The notes below the pieces were generated by a model. That model ran no database searches. It was not told the origin of the DNA and saw only the letters and a program-made list of their open reading frames with translations. A program made the translations under genes and the position numbers. Positions 1 to 12,360 of a DNA stretch of 64,000 bases are shown here, one piece after another (positions within the stretch are counted from its first letter, which is position 1; each line of letters starts with the position of its first letter). This stretch comes from Owenia fusiformis (taxonomy: Eukaryota > Annelida > Polychaeta > Sabellida > Oweniidae): contig CAIIXF020000008.1 in NCBI GenBank assembly GCA_903813345.2, positions 2,427,341-2,491,340 of the forward strand. Reading direction: 5' to 3'.

Positions 1-115
1 AGTTTCAAAGGAGCTTTTATCAAGTCTCAAAGGAGCTTCTATCAAGATCCAAAGGAGCTTCAATCAAGTTTCAAAGGAGCTTCTATTAGGTTCCAAAGGA
101 ACTTGTTTGGAATAA
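1..115. repeat. 22-bp minisatellite
   Basis: About five degenerate tandem copies of a 22-bp unit with core CAAAGGAGCTTCTATCAAG lie at the window edge, so the array may extend further left. It is probably in an intron of, or upstream of, the FUT8 gene. No coding signal was seen. Confidence 0.7.
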
Positions 116-912
116 ATTAAACATATACTCAGATAGTAGCACAATTCTGTTGATTACTCATTCTGTCAACTGAGATCCTCAGAGATAATGGGGATATCTG
201 CAAGTCCCTATTTTAAGTGACTTTTTCAATAATATGATTTTCCACCTTTGGTTTATTTTATTTTATTTATACAAGATTAAACTCTTGATAAGCCATATCA
301 TCTCAACTCCTGTTTCTTGTAAGTTTATATCTGAACAGCTTATATTAAAGCAGGCCTACCCAAAAGGGCAAAAATATAAGATAAATTTCACTTGAAAATA
401 GATCCCTTGCTGAAATCCTCATAACCGTAACTTTAGTAGAATCCTGATAAATTTAGCTCCAAGCAGTGAAACCATATTATGAGGGAGCCTCTGCAAAGTA
501 TACTCCTATTATTAGAAGGGCAATTATGAACAGGAGATCTCATTATACAAGCCATAAAGACCATTAAGGTTTTGTCAGGCTTGCAACTGAGCTGCCATAT
601 AAATATAATATCAAATCTGAGCACTCTTCCCAGTTCAAATGTAGCACAATTCTGAAATGCTTAATTCCCTCTATCAGATCAGTAACATGCACATTAGGAA
701 CGTCTGGAAAATTGTTTTGCATGAAATAAAGGTAATTTTAAATGCCAGCTATTATTTCATGTATACATTAAACCTGCACATCGCTCCAAAACGCAATATG
801 TTGACATATATTGTTTTTACATTTTCAAGCTCTAATATAAAGTTTATGTAAATAAAATTTATTTTTTTCTGCGTAATATCAAAGAACAATCATTTAGTTA
901 AAAAAATAAAAA
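116..912. other. AT-rich non-coding stretch
   Basis: Only short, low-complexity open frames without splice context are present. I recognise no exon, repeat end or RNA here. It presumably belongs to an upstream FUT8 intron. Confidence 0.4.
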
Positions 913-982
913 GGGGAATGCGGGATTCTAACCCGGGCCTCCCGGGTGCTCGGCGAGGATTCTACCGCTACACCACCGTATT
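913..982 (-). pseudogene. tRNA-Gly-like pseudogene or SINE head
   Basis: The reverse strand resembles eukaryotic tRNA-Gly: an A box (TGGTGTAGCGG), the anticodon-arm flank CTCGC, and AGGCCCGGG followed by a near B box (GGTTAGAATCC, one change from consensus). Three things argue against a working tRNA. The acceptor arms do not pair (AATACGG against ATTCCCC), the last T-stem pair is C-C, and the anticodon loop reads CGAGCAC, with G instead of U at position 33 and no GCC anticodon. It is best read as a decayed tRNA copy or tRNA-derived SINE that still has pol III promoter boxes. Confidence 0.6.
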
Positions 983-2499
983 ATTGTGAGTGGAGGAAGT
1001 AATTAAACGCTACTTATTTTGAATGCAATGATTCGGAAGTGACATCACATTCTTCATTTAGAAACCTTTCCAAAATCATATCGCCGGCTCCGATCGAAGC
1101 AAATTCAGTGAAAAATCTTTGAAATGACACATTTATCGTAAGTATTTCTACACAAGATTTGCCCCATTTGTTCATCATTCTATAATCTTTCATCAAGCTC
1201 AAAATGATAAAGTTCACCCCCGAAACAACCCAAGATTGCGTTTCGGAGCGTAGTCCAGCTTTAATTATTGTAATGATGCAATTTCCTTATATTCATTTTT
1301 GTTTCTATAATTGCATAAGATAAATACAAAATAAGAATTAAAATACAAATTAGAATTATCATCCCTTGTTTAAATCTGTGATTGTTGTGGTAGATGTAAT
1401 TTCCTGAGATTGGAAAATAGATTCATTTTCTTGGGATTCATTTCAGCTTGAGTCAACTGCATATTGGTATATTTAAAATTATTGGTATATTAAAACTTGT
1501 CTTTTAAAAAGTGCTCAGGTATGGCAATGTTGAAGTTCTTCTATGATTCAATTTTTAAATATCAGAGCATAATCGACAACCTAATATTCATATTTTTACC
1601 CTTTAAGATTGGGTTTTGATATCTTTATTTTGAAATGTAGCTTTTTAAGTAGGAAATTCACCCAAAGAATAATTCAAACAAGACATTCTTGGTTTGTTAA
1701 ATCTGAAGTGATTTATAGTATTTATTTGTTCAAACCAGATTTGGATGTTTTAATTCAGGTCTTTTACTGGGAAATAATAATTTGGAGGTTAAGTGACAAA
1801 TCTTTCATGGCTTGCTGTAGGGGCCTAAATGAATATTTTTAACAGGGATATATATTATTATAGGCCAACTCTGATCATGTCTTTGTTCAGAAATGCATGA
1901 AATTATACTTCTTTTCTCCCTCCATGTATGTGGTTAAAGTGTCATTTCTATATGATATTCTTCGTTGATTTACCTCTAACACAATCTGTTATTTGAACAT
2001 GAAGGTCATGGCAATATATTTCTTGTAGATATGTTTTATAAGTAAATATCTTTAATTTGTATTGAGTAGTCTACAATGTAAATCGTGTATGTTATTAGAT
2101 GCAGATTGGGATATAAACTAAAAGATAGAATAATGCGTTTAATTCATGTCTTATTAGTATGTCTTATATCAAACATTTGAATAGATTAGTCTCTAAAGTA
2201 ACTTGACGCAAATTGGGATATTAATGAATGATACTTTTAATTCACAGTTATTGCTCTTTGTATATTTATGTCTTAAGAAATAGGTATTGATACTAATTAC
2301 AAATAAGATGTAATTGATATGCCCTTTAAATGTCATGTTTATGTCAATACAGTAATTCCCTCTTATTCTAAATTCTCTATTTATTTTGTCAGTAAGATAC
2401 ATTCCAAGGCATTGTGCTGTGTTTGATAGTTAATTTGTAAAACTGTTCTTGTATTATGATTTATTTCAGATAACTACTATTCTAGTAATTAGGGCAATA
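983..2499. other. AT-rich non-coding stretch
   Basis: No exon-like frame with splice sites and no repeat structure was seen. It is probably intronic to the FUT8 gene, whose 5' exons lie outside the window. Confidence 0.35.
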
Positions 2500-2677
2500 C
2501 AGTAAAACCTGTATATCTGAACACTTTTCTAATCTGTACACCTCTCATTGTGAACACTTCTTTCGTCCACATTTTTTAATCTGCTTAAGACTCTCTTATT
2601 AGAAAACCTCAAATTTGGACACTCAATTGGTACACTTGGCCAGTTCCAGTGGTGTCAAGATTAGGCAGGTTTTACTG
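2500..2677. mobile_element. 178-bp Tigger/mariner-type MITE
   Basis: The left end CAGTAAAACCTG is matched by CAGGTTTTACTG at the right end, flanked on both sides by TA (2498-2499 and 2678-2679). This end sequence and a TA target duplication are typical of short non-autonomous pogo/Tigger elements. There is no coding capacity. Confidence 0.75.
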
Positions 2678-3168
2678 TACTAATAAATCACACTTACAAA
2701 TTTATTAGAAAACAATCTTTTCAACCTACTTGATGTATAGCAGACTATTTATGATTTTTAGATTTTGAGTATTTTGAAGTGTTGTTTCTAGTTATTCCAT
2801 ATTCATACCAGCTGAGAAAGTACATTTAATTGTACCCAGCTTGTAACACTGAGCATTACTTATGGGGAGGGGGTTACCTTTTAGTAGTTTTTCTCTCGAT
2901 CAGAGGGCTCCTTTTCCTTTCAGAAGCAGAAGAACACAGATTTTGTTTTCACTTATTAAAGCCCACGATATGGATTCTTAACAGTATGCAAAAACTCAAA
3001 ATACACAATTTATTTTTTCCCATTTGAAATTCAAAATATTTTCCTAAAAATTTAAGCCCAAGAATATTATATCTAAAAGAATTCAAACAAAGATCCTAAA
3101 TTAAAAAAATCATATATTATATTTAAAAAGAGATGATTGTATCATAATTGTGTCCATTTCATTTATAG

Positions 3169-6100
3169 AACCCATCAGACTGTGAATCAGCGAAGAAACT
3201 TGTGTGTAACATCAACAAGGGATGTGGGTACGGGTGCCAGCTACATCATGTCGTCTATTGTTTCATCATCGCCTATGGGACAGGACGTACACTTATTCTC
3301 GACTCTACAGGATGGAGGTAGGCTCGCTATACCAGAATTCCTTAGGGATCATATTAAAGTTGTATCTTTATCACCACTGGGTTTAAAACTTATAACTGCC
3401 GGATGGGAATTACTTTTTCTCTTGACAATGAACTTGGAAAAACAAGTTGGCTATAAGACAATGAACTGAGTGCCATATTTGTTAATTCCGGCAATCATAT
3501 TTCATCCAGATGTTTCGTGATGCAAGACTACTAAGATGTACTTTGTTCACATAGGCCATCTTCATCTAGGCAATAGCCAATGGGCCCAAACAATAAAACC
3601 TAAGCCTAAAATTGTGCCTACTAACCGCCAATGGCCTTTGAAAATATTGACACATAACATTGTTTATATATTATTTACATGTATTGTATTATTAACTTAG
3701 AGGCAGTTCTTGTAATTTGCTTTCCTTATTTGTTTATTTACTATACAGGTACAACCCTCAAGGTTGGGAGGCAGTCTTTAAACCAGTCTCAGATACATGC
3801 ACAGAAAGAGGATTCAAGTCACCTACGCCTTGGGGAGGAGGTGGGTAAAGATAAAGCATTCAGTTATTATGTCCCCTCATCTTTTTTTGTGACTGGAGAT
3901 TGAAATTTGGTGTCACCGCCAGTGACAAATCGTTACATTTTTCACCAAAAACGGTGCCTTATTATTATGGTCTCCTTTTTTGTGCATGGATAATATAATT
4001 ATCTGTATAAAGCCTTGTTGTATTTTTTACAAAGTGATGACATTTTGTCATGTATATGTATATTGCTTGTAATAGTTTTGGTCCTGAGTGTTTTATTTAT
4101 TCCATTATAACACACCCAGTCAGTTAATAAACTCACTAATTGTGAGTATTTCTTTTTTTTCATTTTAGATGAGAATCGTTTGAAAGATGTCCAGGTCGTC
4201 AGCTTGCCAATAGTTGACAGTTTACACCCTCGTCCTGCTTATATGCCTCTTGCTATCCCAGAGGACCTTGCCCCGAGGCTCATCCGTCTCCATGGTAACC
4301 CATTTGTGTGGTGGGTAGGGCAATTTATGAAGTATTTATTGCGGCCACAGGCGTCACTCGCTGAAGATATGGCTGAAACCAAAGATAAACTGGGCTTTGA
4401 GAGCCCCATAGTAGGGTGAGATAGAATCATTAATGATCATTTAATATTTAAGTGATATTAGAATATGCAAAGAAATCAGCTTCATAAACCAGCCCCTACT
4501 AGTACATTTTTTTATATCCTAAATCACTATGTAAATTGTAGATGCCTTTGTTAATAAAGAATGAGGAACAAACCGTTTACAGCATCGAAACGAATCATTG
4601 AATATTATCTGATCTGAAAATCCCCGAAAAGTAAGCTTCCTCAGTTCACAAACCCCTTGGAAGTTTAAATAATATATTCATCTAGCTTGCATTAAAATCT
4701 AGAATAATGCAGATTTAGAGAGTGCATGTAGTTAAAAGAAAATAATGAATACTTATAATACCTTGTCATATCATACACATATTGTTTGATTTCAGTGTCC
4801 ATGTACGTAGAACAGACAAGGTGGGCACTGAAGCAGCATTCCATTCAATAGATGAATATATGGTCCATGTAGAGGAATACTACGCGCGTCTCGCTAGGAG
4901 ACAAACTGTACATAGAAAAAGAGTATATTTAGCCACCGATGAACCTAATTTATTAGCAGAAGCTAAACAAAAGTAAGTGCTGTATAAGAGGAGGAATACA
5001 CCAGAATTCGTAGATGACCCTCATCTCAATGTAAACATGAACATCTAGAGCAAACTCCCATGCAGTGATATATCACTGCAGCGGGCAGGTATCTCACCGT
5101 AAGCATGGTAACTTCGTAATAACCAATTGACGTGATTGGTTCTAGTCCCATGCTTGGGTCGCGTGATTGTAGAATTTAAACACAACTTTTACTCAGAATT
5201 CCTTCCGCGGTGATGTCTTCTCATATTTCAATAATTTTGAAATATTTTTAAGAAATAATGATTGGGGAACATTCATGAATACATAGTATATTTATAAGTT
5301 GTGTGAAAATTGACCACATATATGATGAAAAGGGGAACTATTTTCACCAAATTTTGGGGATTACCTTCATCTGCCCGCCACAGTGTCTCAATGGGAGTTC
5401 GCATCTAGAGGTTCATCTTTGAATTGTGGGTATTTCCTCCTCTTGTAGATTATCAAGCTATTTATTATTGATGTGAAACCACCACCACTATAAGCACATG
5501 ATAATTCATTTCATATGCTTATTAATCAACCTCTATTTAATAGATAGAAAAAATAGAATATTCCATTTTGATGAAAGCTTAATTTCCAAAATTTGTCTTT
5601 TTCTGACAGTTTCATCATCTTTATCAATTTTTCCATTATTAATGCATGATTATTTCCATGATTAATGCATGATTATTTCCTTGATTAATGCATGATTATT
5701 TCCTTGATTAATGGATGATTATTTCCTTGATTAATATATTTATGATTGCTTTGTTGCAGATACCCCAGCTATGTGTTCATAAGTGACACTGGGATTTCAC
5801 AAACTGCTGGTCTTAACAGTCGCTACTCAAGCTCATCACTGCGTGGTGTTATTTTAGACATCCACTTCTTGTCTCTCACAGATCATCTAGTCTGTACTTT
5901 CTCTTCACAGGTAAAATTTGAAGTGTTTTTTTAATATATCATACCTGTGTGCAATGTTTCTCGTATCTCTGTATTTGGAATTAGTTTATTATTACATGTG
6001 GATGTGTTAGGATTTTAAAGATTTCTAGAATTGATTCTTTTATATTCATATTCTTTAAAGTCCCCGTCTAAAGTTTGAAAATATTTTTTTATCATTCAAT

Positions 6101-7364
6101 TACTATTTGTCAGGACTTAAAAAGTGATTTTAGAGATTTTTGAACAAAAAATTTTTTTTGAAAAAAAAGTTGTGAGCATTTCATTTCTCAAATATTCAAA
6201 TTTCCCGCCATTTTTCAAAAAAAGTTGAAATTTCTTAATCATCAAATATTTCTTAATGCATTTCAAAAAAGATTATATTTTAACACCAATGCAAAGATTG
6301 AACAAAAGACACACTATTTCAATAATAAAATGTCATATTTAATGGGCCACTTCAATGTTTTAGCTTATCAAAAATATTTTGAAACATTAGTGATGTCACT
6401 AAGGTAACAAAAACTTTTTGAAAAAAATTAAAATTTTTTTTTCGATGTCAATCTTTTCTAAATATGCTAGACTTTCATAAAAAACCAATGTTGATTGTCT
6501 AACCAGGTTAAAAGGAAGAATAAATTATGTTTTAGATATCATTGTACCATTGGTTTCTATGAGAACTAAAATTTTGAAATGCATTTTTCTCAGAACCATT
6601 TTCATGCACTGATAAGTTCATTTCTCGCTTGTTTATCAACCGATTTTCTTAATTTTTTCGGCAAAAAACATGGGAGGATGTATGCTATGCATTAGTATGA
6701 ATTGTGGCTAATTAGAAGATATGAGTGACCTCTAAAAGTTGGTTTTGAATAAATTCACACATTTTGGAACAAAAAGTCTATCAAAAACCACTTTTTGAAA
6801 TTAAAAAAAAAAGTTTCACATATCACACTTTGATAACATTGGGTAAGACTACAATATAAGCCAAAGTGGTTTAAACTTTACATGGGGCCTTTAAATAAAT
6901 ACAGTAGATGCTTTTTTATGTAGAAAAACAAATAAATTTACATAAGACATCCATTATATTGACTTAATTTGGTAAGAAATGTGTATATGTCAAATGTTAG
7001 CAACATGAAAAGACTGTGCTATATTTTCTTGCAGGTATGTCGAGTAGCATATGAAATTATGCAACATCTTCATCCTGATGCTTCATCCCACTTTAACTCA
7101 CTAGATGATATATATTATTATGGTGGCCAAAATGCTCACAACTTACGTGCAATTTATGAACATAGTCCTAAATCTATGCAAGAGATAGGTTTCGAGCCAG
7201 GTGATGTCATTGGAATGGCAGGAAACCACTGGAACGGTTTCTCAATGGGCTCAAATCGTCAAAATTCAAAATCTGGGTTATTCCCATCATATAAAGTTGA
7301 AGAAATATATAATATTGTAAAATTTCCTACTTATTCAGAAGCAGATAAAAAGGGTAAAAGGTGA
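3169..7364 (+). CDS. FUT8: alpha-1,6-fucosyltransferase, C-terminal six exons
   Basis: FUT8 transfers fucose from GDP-fucose to the innermost GlcNAc of N-glycans (core fucosylation) as a Golgi type II membrane enzyme. Six exons splice in phase to 381 codons: 3169-3317, 3749-3840, 4169-4415, 4796-4972, 5760-5910 and 7035-7364 (stop included); every junction has AG/GT. The first exon holds the Cys-rich segment with CGYGCQLHH. The fourth carries [15 protein letters not shown], the GDP-fucose-binding region with the paired arginines characteristic of GT23. The fifth has [12 protein letters not shown] and the last has [13 protein letters not shown] followed by an SH3-like tail (AGNHWNGFS...[10 protein letters not shown]). 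The N-terminal cytoplasmic, membrane and coiled-coil exons lie left of the window. No frame breaks were seen, so this is an apparently functional gene. Confidence 0.95.
4987..5450. mobile_element. foldback/MITE in a FUT8 intron
   Basis: The left end (AGAGGAGGAATAC... CAAACTCCCATGCAGTG ...GCGGGCAG) recurs inverted at the right end (CTGCCCGCCACAGTGTCTC... GGGAGTTCGCATC ... TTCCTCCTCT). The arms are roughly 80-100 bp and imperfect, around a central spacer. It lies in the intron between the exons ending 4972 and starting 5760. No coding content. Confidence 0.6.
5639..5745. repeat. 23-bp minisatellite
   Basis: Four to five tandem copies of a unit containing ATTAATGCATGATTATTTCC lie directly upstream of the acceptor of the FUT8 exon at 5760. 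Confidence 0.75.
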
Positions 7365-8167
7365 AATGAGTTACAACTAGTGAAACAGTAAAAGCAATAG
7401 ATCAGATCTTCTTTATTGCTTTTAATTTTAATTCAGTTTTATTTTATAAATGAGTAAAGATCCTCTTTGATAAATATCAACATTTCTGCTATTCTCCAGT
7501 GGCATAAATAAGATATTGTTGTCAATAAGTTTTTAGATTTACTTTTTAGTTTACTATGAATCTATGGAAGATCTCTATGAAATCCGTATAGTTGTACTGA
7601 GCATTTATGTTTTTCAGTAACTTTGAAGTATAGGTAGTGCCAATGTACTATATACAAACAATTTGATTTCAGTAGCATTATCTAAGTTAGTTTTAATGTT
7701 TCTACTTCATAGTTCATCATCTTGTTGTTTTGTTGAGTTGTCTAAATACTAAGTTCCTTAGACTTCTCGTCATCTGATGAACCACCATTGTTGTGTATAC
7801 AAAAGTATTAAGTAAATTAAATGGTAGGCCAAAGAATAAGCATCAACATCTATTAAAGTCTACTTGATGAATCTACTTGAGCAACTGAGAGTTACAACCC
7901 ATCTTGTTAAAAATATGTTGGCACTCTATCGAAAAGATAAAATATTCTGATATTTTGTCCGAAGTTTCAAAATAAAAGTCCATGGAATCATGAATTCAAT
8001 TTTACATTCAAGATGTATATTATATGGTTCTTTGTGTTAAAACAACAGATGCTGTTAAACTTTATTGGAGTCATCCAAAGCTTGAAAACCTACTCCACTG
8101 ACATATAATGAATCAAATTTTAGATGTTATTCTAAAAGTATAAGTATGAATTTGTGTTCCTTTTGAT
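7365..8167. other. FUT8 3' UTR / downstream DNA
   Basis: AT-rich sequence follows the FUT8 stop. An AATAAA at 7971-7976 is a possible polyadenylation signal, but several others exist further right, so the transcript end cannot be fixed from sequence alone. Confidence 0.35.
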
Positions 8168-8506
8168 GTTTATGTATTCATAAGTGATTCACCTGTATGT
8201 ATTTATAAGTGATTTACCTGTATGTATTTATAAGTGATTCACCTGTATGTATTTATAAGTGATTCACCTGTATGTATTTATAAGTGATTCACCTGTATGC
8301 ATTATAAGTGATTCACCTGTATGTATTTATAAGTGATTCACCTGTATGTATTTATAAGTGATTCACCTGTATGTATTTATAAGTGATTCACCTGTATGTA
8401 TTTATAAGTGATTCACCTGTATGTATTTATAAGTGATTCACCTGTATGTATTTATAAGTGATTCACCTGTATGTATTTATAAGTGATTCACCTGTATGTA
8501 TTAATG
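8168..8506. repeat. 25-bp minisatellite, about 13 copies
   Basis: There are highly uniform head-to-tail copies of a 25-bp unit containing GTATTTATAAGTGATTCACC. Only a few single-base differences separate the copies, so the array looks recently expanded. It lies roughly 0.8 kb after the FUT8 stop and could be in the 3' UTR or just beyond it. Confidence 0.9.
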
Positions 8507-9280
8507 TATTTATAAATAACAATTTTGATTATAAATTTGTTTAGTCAAGATTTTACAGAGTAAATATATGCACATATACATGTAATGATCATATACACTA
8601 CACACAATGTTCATATGATGCATATGATATATGATGTAAGGTACATGTTGGGCCAAAAAAGAATCCATATTTTGCATGAACTTATTTAGCCATTGCTGAA
8701 GATCTATTCTTAAAAGAAAATTTTTTGGAAATTCATGGCTTATTAAAACGTTTTTGCATAATAAAAATGTGGAAATTTTTGCTCCACGCTGTACATAAAG
8801 ATTATGTACTCGGAGGTTATTAACACAGGTTTAGTCCAAAGGAGAAACACATGTGTCCTCATACGAGGAATTAACGCTGTATCCAAAACCAGCTTTCCAT
8901 AACATGTATCCCATATCTATATCCAAGATTTTGAAAAATGGATTAATATTATTTATTCAAACATGACTGTATTCATGCCTTCTATAAACTGTGAACAAAG
9001 TCAATGCTTCAGGTGGGTTATATTCGAGATTAATGCCCCAGCTCTGTACTAGTGTTTCGTCCAGTGCACTCAATGGTCAGTTCAGGCTGTTCCGTTCTTC
9101 TTTCAATAATTATCAATGTAGTAGATATGTGTGAAACCAATAAAATAGGCCTAAATGTCAATAAAAAAGTCGGTCAGGAGGTAAGTAAACAAATTGGAAC
9201 AGCCAAACGCTCAACCGGAAGTAGAAATGAACATCGAAATTGACGATTTTGCAATATTCTGGTGAGTTTTCATGTTCGAA

Positions 9281-9418
9281 TCGGAATATAGACCTCAGAG
9301 TAGAGCTACTGGTTTCGAATACACCCCTTAGGTCTAGGCACAAAAGCTCGAAAACGTTTGTGCCAAGACCTGCGGGGTGTATTCGAAACTAGTAGCCCTG
9401 CTCTTCCGTCTATATTTC
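9281..9418. mobile_element. foldback (palindromic) element
   Basis: An arm of about 57 bp (AATATAGACC...CTGGTTTCGAATACACCCC...GGTCTAGGCAC) is followed after about 18 bp by its inverted copy (GTGCCAAGACC...GGGGTGTATTCGAAAC...GTCTATATT). The transcript would fold into a long hairpin. It resembles a short foldback transposon; no target duplication was identified. Confidence 0.7.
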
Positions 9419-9978
9419 TTAATTAAACTTTAAATATGAAATTTTCATTAATAACTTCTTAAAAATTAGTGAAAAATGTACTTGGATCCTTAGTAGGTAT
9501 GAGATACATATTTATACACTGTACATGTGTGTATGAGAGAGACAATCAGAATCACATATTTTGGCAACTGTTTAATTTCAAATAAATGTGAACATACACA
9601 TTTTCAATCATTGTTTATATGTGTAATTGCTTGTATCATGTATATTGGTTCTATTTTACATCAATCTGAGTAATTATCAAGTACAAGTTGTAAGTACGTA
9701 TGTACGAGTAGATGACATTGTAATTTACTTTATAATAAAACCTGTGAATTGCGCCATATTTCACTTCGTAACAGTGGAGAAACTATTATTAAATAGAGAA
9801 ACAATCAAAAGCTGATTTACACAGTGATTGTCAGAACTTTCCTTTCATATATTATTTTGTATTATTATTACAGTATAATTTTAGTATATAGTGAGATGAG
9901 CATACCAGTGTATATGTCCTGTCAACACTTTGAAATATAATTTCATATTTTTGATCATTGTGTAGAAATGAATAAAGT

Positions 9979-10198
9979 TAGGGATGTTATCCAATTATCA
10001 ACAGTTGTGGAATAATGAAGCTAGTTTCATTGGGGGAGGGGGTAAATGATGGTTTCATTAGCGAATAATGTTGATTTTTGATATTCAAGTGAAAGACAAA
10101 TCAACATTTTAAAACTTTGTTAGATGAGGGGAGGGGGTCAAACTGTAATGAAATTAATTTTGTTCATCCACAACTGTTGATAATTTGACATCATCCCT
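9979..10198. mobile_element. MITE with inverted ends around purine-rich stretches
   Basis: The left end GGGATGTTATCCAATTATC...CAACAGTTGTGGA is matched by the inverted right end TCCACAACTGTTGATAATTTG...CATCATCCC. Both arms contain a run like GGGGAGGGGGT. A related single-arm copy occurs at about 10672-10790 (TCTCCAATTATCAACAGTTC and a longer G run). No coding sequence. Confidence 0.65.
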
Positions 10199-10671
10199 TA
10201 TGGGATTAAGATGCGCATATCTCCATGGTAACATGGATGAGAACCAATGAAAGTGTAACTCTAAATGGTTCTACTTAGAATAGCTGTTATATGCATATTT
10301 GTGGATCAATGTTATATCAGAGTATTTTTGATGTAAGATGTGTTTTATCATACCTAGTATTCAAATGTAGAAATTATGAGTAGTGCAATTATCACTATGC
10401 TTTTAAATTAGTATTTACAATGGATGATTTTATACTGAGATTTAATGAAATCCACCACATTTTACTTGTGTTACACATGCAAATTACATAGAAGCCTCAA
10501 GAATTACAAGTCATTATGGGCCTTGTAAAAGCAGGCTCTTACGAGTCAAGGCCCGTTGACTCAACGAGCTCTGTACGGGCTTGTATGGGGTCCGATGTAA
10601 TTTGCCTGTGTATATTTTTAAATGTAATGTAAAACTTGCAGGCAAATTATATGATTAGTTTGGTTGGACTC

Positions 10672-10800
10672 TTGAGGGATTGTCTCCAATTATCAACAGT
10701 TCTGGAATGGAAACGTTTGTTTTGTTAGAGGGGAGGGGGGGGGGTAAATGATGGTTTTCTAAATGAATAGTGTTGATTTTATCCCATATTGGGCTCAGTA
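10672..10800. mobile_element. partial relative of the 9979-10198 MITE
   Basis: The sequence TCCAATTATCAACAGTT, a G-rich stretch (GGGGAGG followed by a longer G run), GTAAATGATGGTTT and GTGTTGATTT follow in the same order as in the neighbouring MITE. Its other arm is not evident. Confidence 0.5.
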
Positions 10801-11284
10801 AGTTATATGGGTGTTCAAATTCATCCACATTTGAGAAAATAAGAATGAAGAAAAATATAGTGTAAAAAATAAAATTTATTTCACAGCAGCACATGCATTG
10901 TTATGTTATGTTGGAAGTTTATTGATATTTTGAACTGATAAACACATAGAGCAATGTACAATAATAAAATACATGAAATCTTAAAGAGAAAAATGTTTGT
11001 AACACAAAATAAACCTGGGAAGCTGCTTACAATACTCATTCTTGTATGCAGTTCTCAATTAATTATTAATTATTCAAATAAATAAAGGTGCAGAATTACG
11101 GTCCTATAAACTATAACAAGTCACAGAAAATACACTGAAACCTATATTAACAAATGTATTTTTTTAAGTGAACATCATTTCTTGAAACATATTCCATTCA
11201 ATTGACATCTTCAAAACACTGTACTGAACACCCACTTACAGTGAACCATTTTTGTTGCTCCAAATATACAAGTATGTTCGTCAC

Positions 11285-11398
11285 GTTTCAATGTACGCAA
11301 TAAATACATTTATTCCATAATAACATGTTTTCCCTGGGAAATAAACCGGGAATAAAATTGATATTAAAAAAATCCCATATAAAATCCTGTATCAGATC
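11285..11398. repeat. direct repeat, copy 1
   Basis: The segment containing TTTATTCCATAATAACATG, TTTTCCCTGGGAAATAAAC and AAAAAATCCCATAT recurs in direct orientation at about 11758-11850 with few differences. The two copies flank the small inverted-repeat element at 11626-11742. Confidence 0.65.
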
Positions 11399-11625
11399 CC
11401 TTTTCAGGTAGAACTATCAGATTTCATGTGACTGACTATTGTGTTATTATGGCATATTATGATCCATGTTGGTATTATATATTATTTCTATTTCAAAATT
11501 TGTTAATAAAAGTTGAAAATGTCATATGATAAATTAAAATTGTATTATTTTCTGTCACCATCATTGGGTGACGACATGCAAAATAAGTTTCAGAAAAAAT
11601 ATTATAGAGTAAATAGGTTATGGTC

Positions 11626-11742
11626 ATGATGGAATATGAATTCTCCCTTGAGAAAATATGATATTGGCCTTTGGTCAATATGATATTTTCCTTTGCCACT
11701 ATCATATTTTCCCTTGGAATAAAATTCATATTCCATCCCTCC
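11626..11742. mobile_element. short inverted-repeat element
   Basis: GATGGAATATGAATT at the left is matched by AATTCATATTCCATC at the right, with inner inverted blocks (AAAATATGATA / TATCATATTTT). It sits between two direct repeats, so the local structure may be one composite element. Confidence 0.55.
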
Positions 11743-11757
11743 CATTAAATAACCTCT

Positions 11758-11850
11758 ATTTATTCCATAATAACATGTTTTCCCTGGGAAATAAACAGGG
11801 AATAGAATTGATATTCAAAAAATCCCATATTGGATCCCGGATCAGGCAAA
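11758..11850. repeat. direct repeat, copy 2
   Basis: Second copy of the segment at 11285-11398, sharing TTTATTCCATAATAACATG and the TTTTCCCTGGGAAATAAAC core. Confidence 0.65.
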
Positions 11851-12360
11851 ATCCTGTATCAGAAATATTTTTGTAGTGTGGCTATTGAAATATACATAAT
11901 AATCAGGGTCTCCATAATGTAAAGTGTAGACCTTTTGGACACCTTGTATATTTGTAAAGCCACCCTTTCAGTTTCTATAAATCCAATAATTGTAAGTCTC
12001 AAGTAATATATCAATGTCATAAACACAACAACGGATTCTATTATACTTAGCAATCAATAATAGCTATTCTCTATGGACTAGAAAGAAATGTTAATGACCA
12101 CCTATAATGAAAAGTTCCAGTGAACAGTTTTGTTATTATTCGACATTGATGTGAGATCATGTTATTAACACAGCTTATGTACCTAGTCTTTCCCCAGTCA
12201 ATGGTAGTCCACTCAAACTCCACTCTCAGCAAGTACAAGTATCTCTACGAATTTTGCAACTTTATGCACCTCTATTAAGGCTTATTTAACAGTTAATCCT
12301 ACTGAGTAATGATTACATAGTGAGTTAAAAGCTGTCCTTATGTATCATTTCCACTAGGTG

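Noticed and set aside
913-982. Functional tRNA-Gly
   Set aside because: Acceptor stem does not pair, U33 is absent and no GCC anticodon is present; kept only as a tRNA-like pseudogene.
11931-11955. Mariner-like terminus (CAAGGTGTCC, inverted)
   Set aside because: Only one end was found; without a partner or TA-flanked mate the element cannot be defined.
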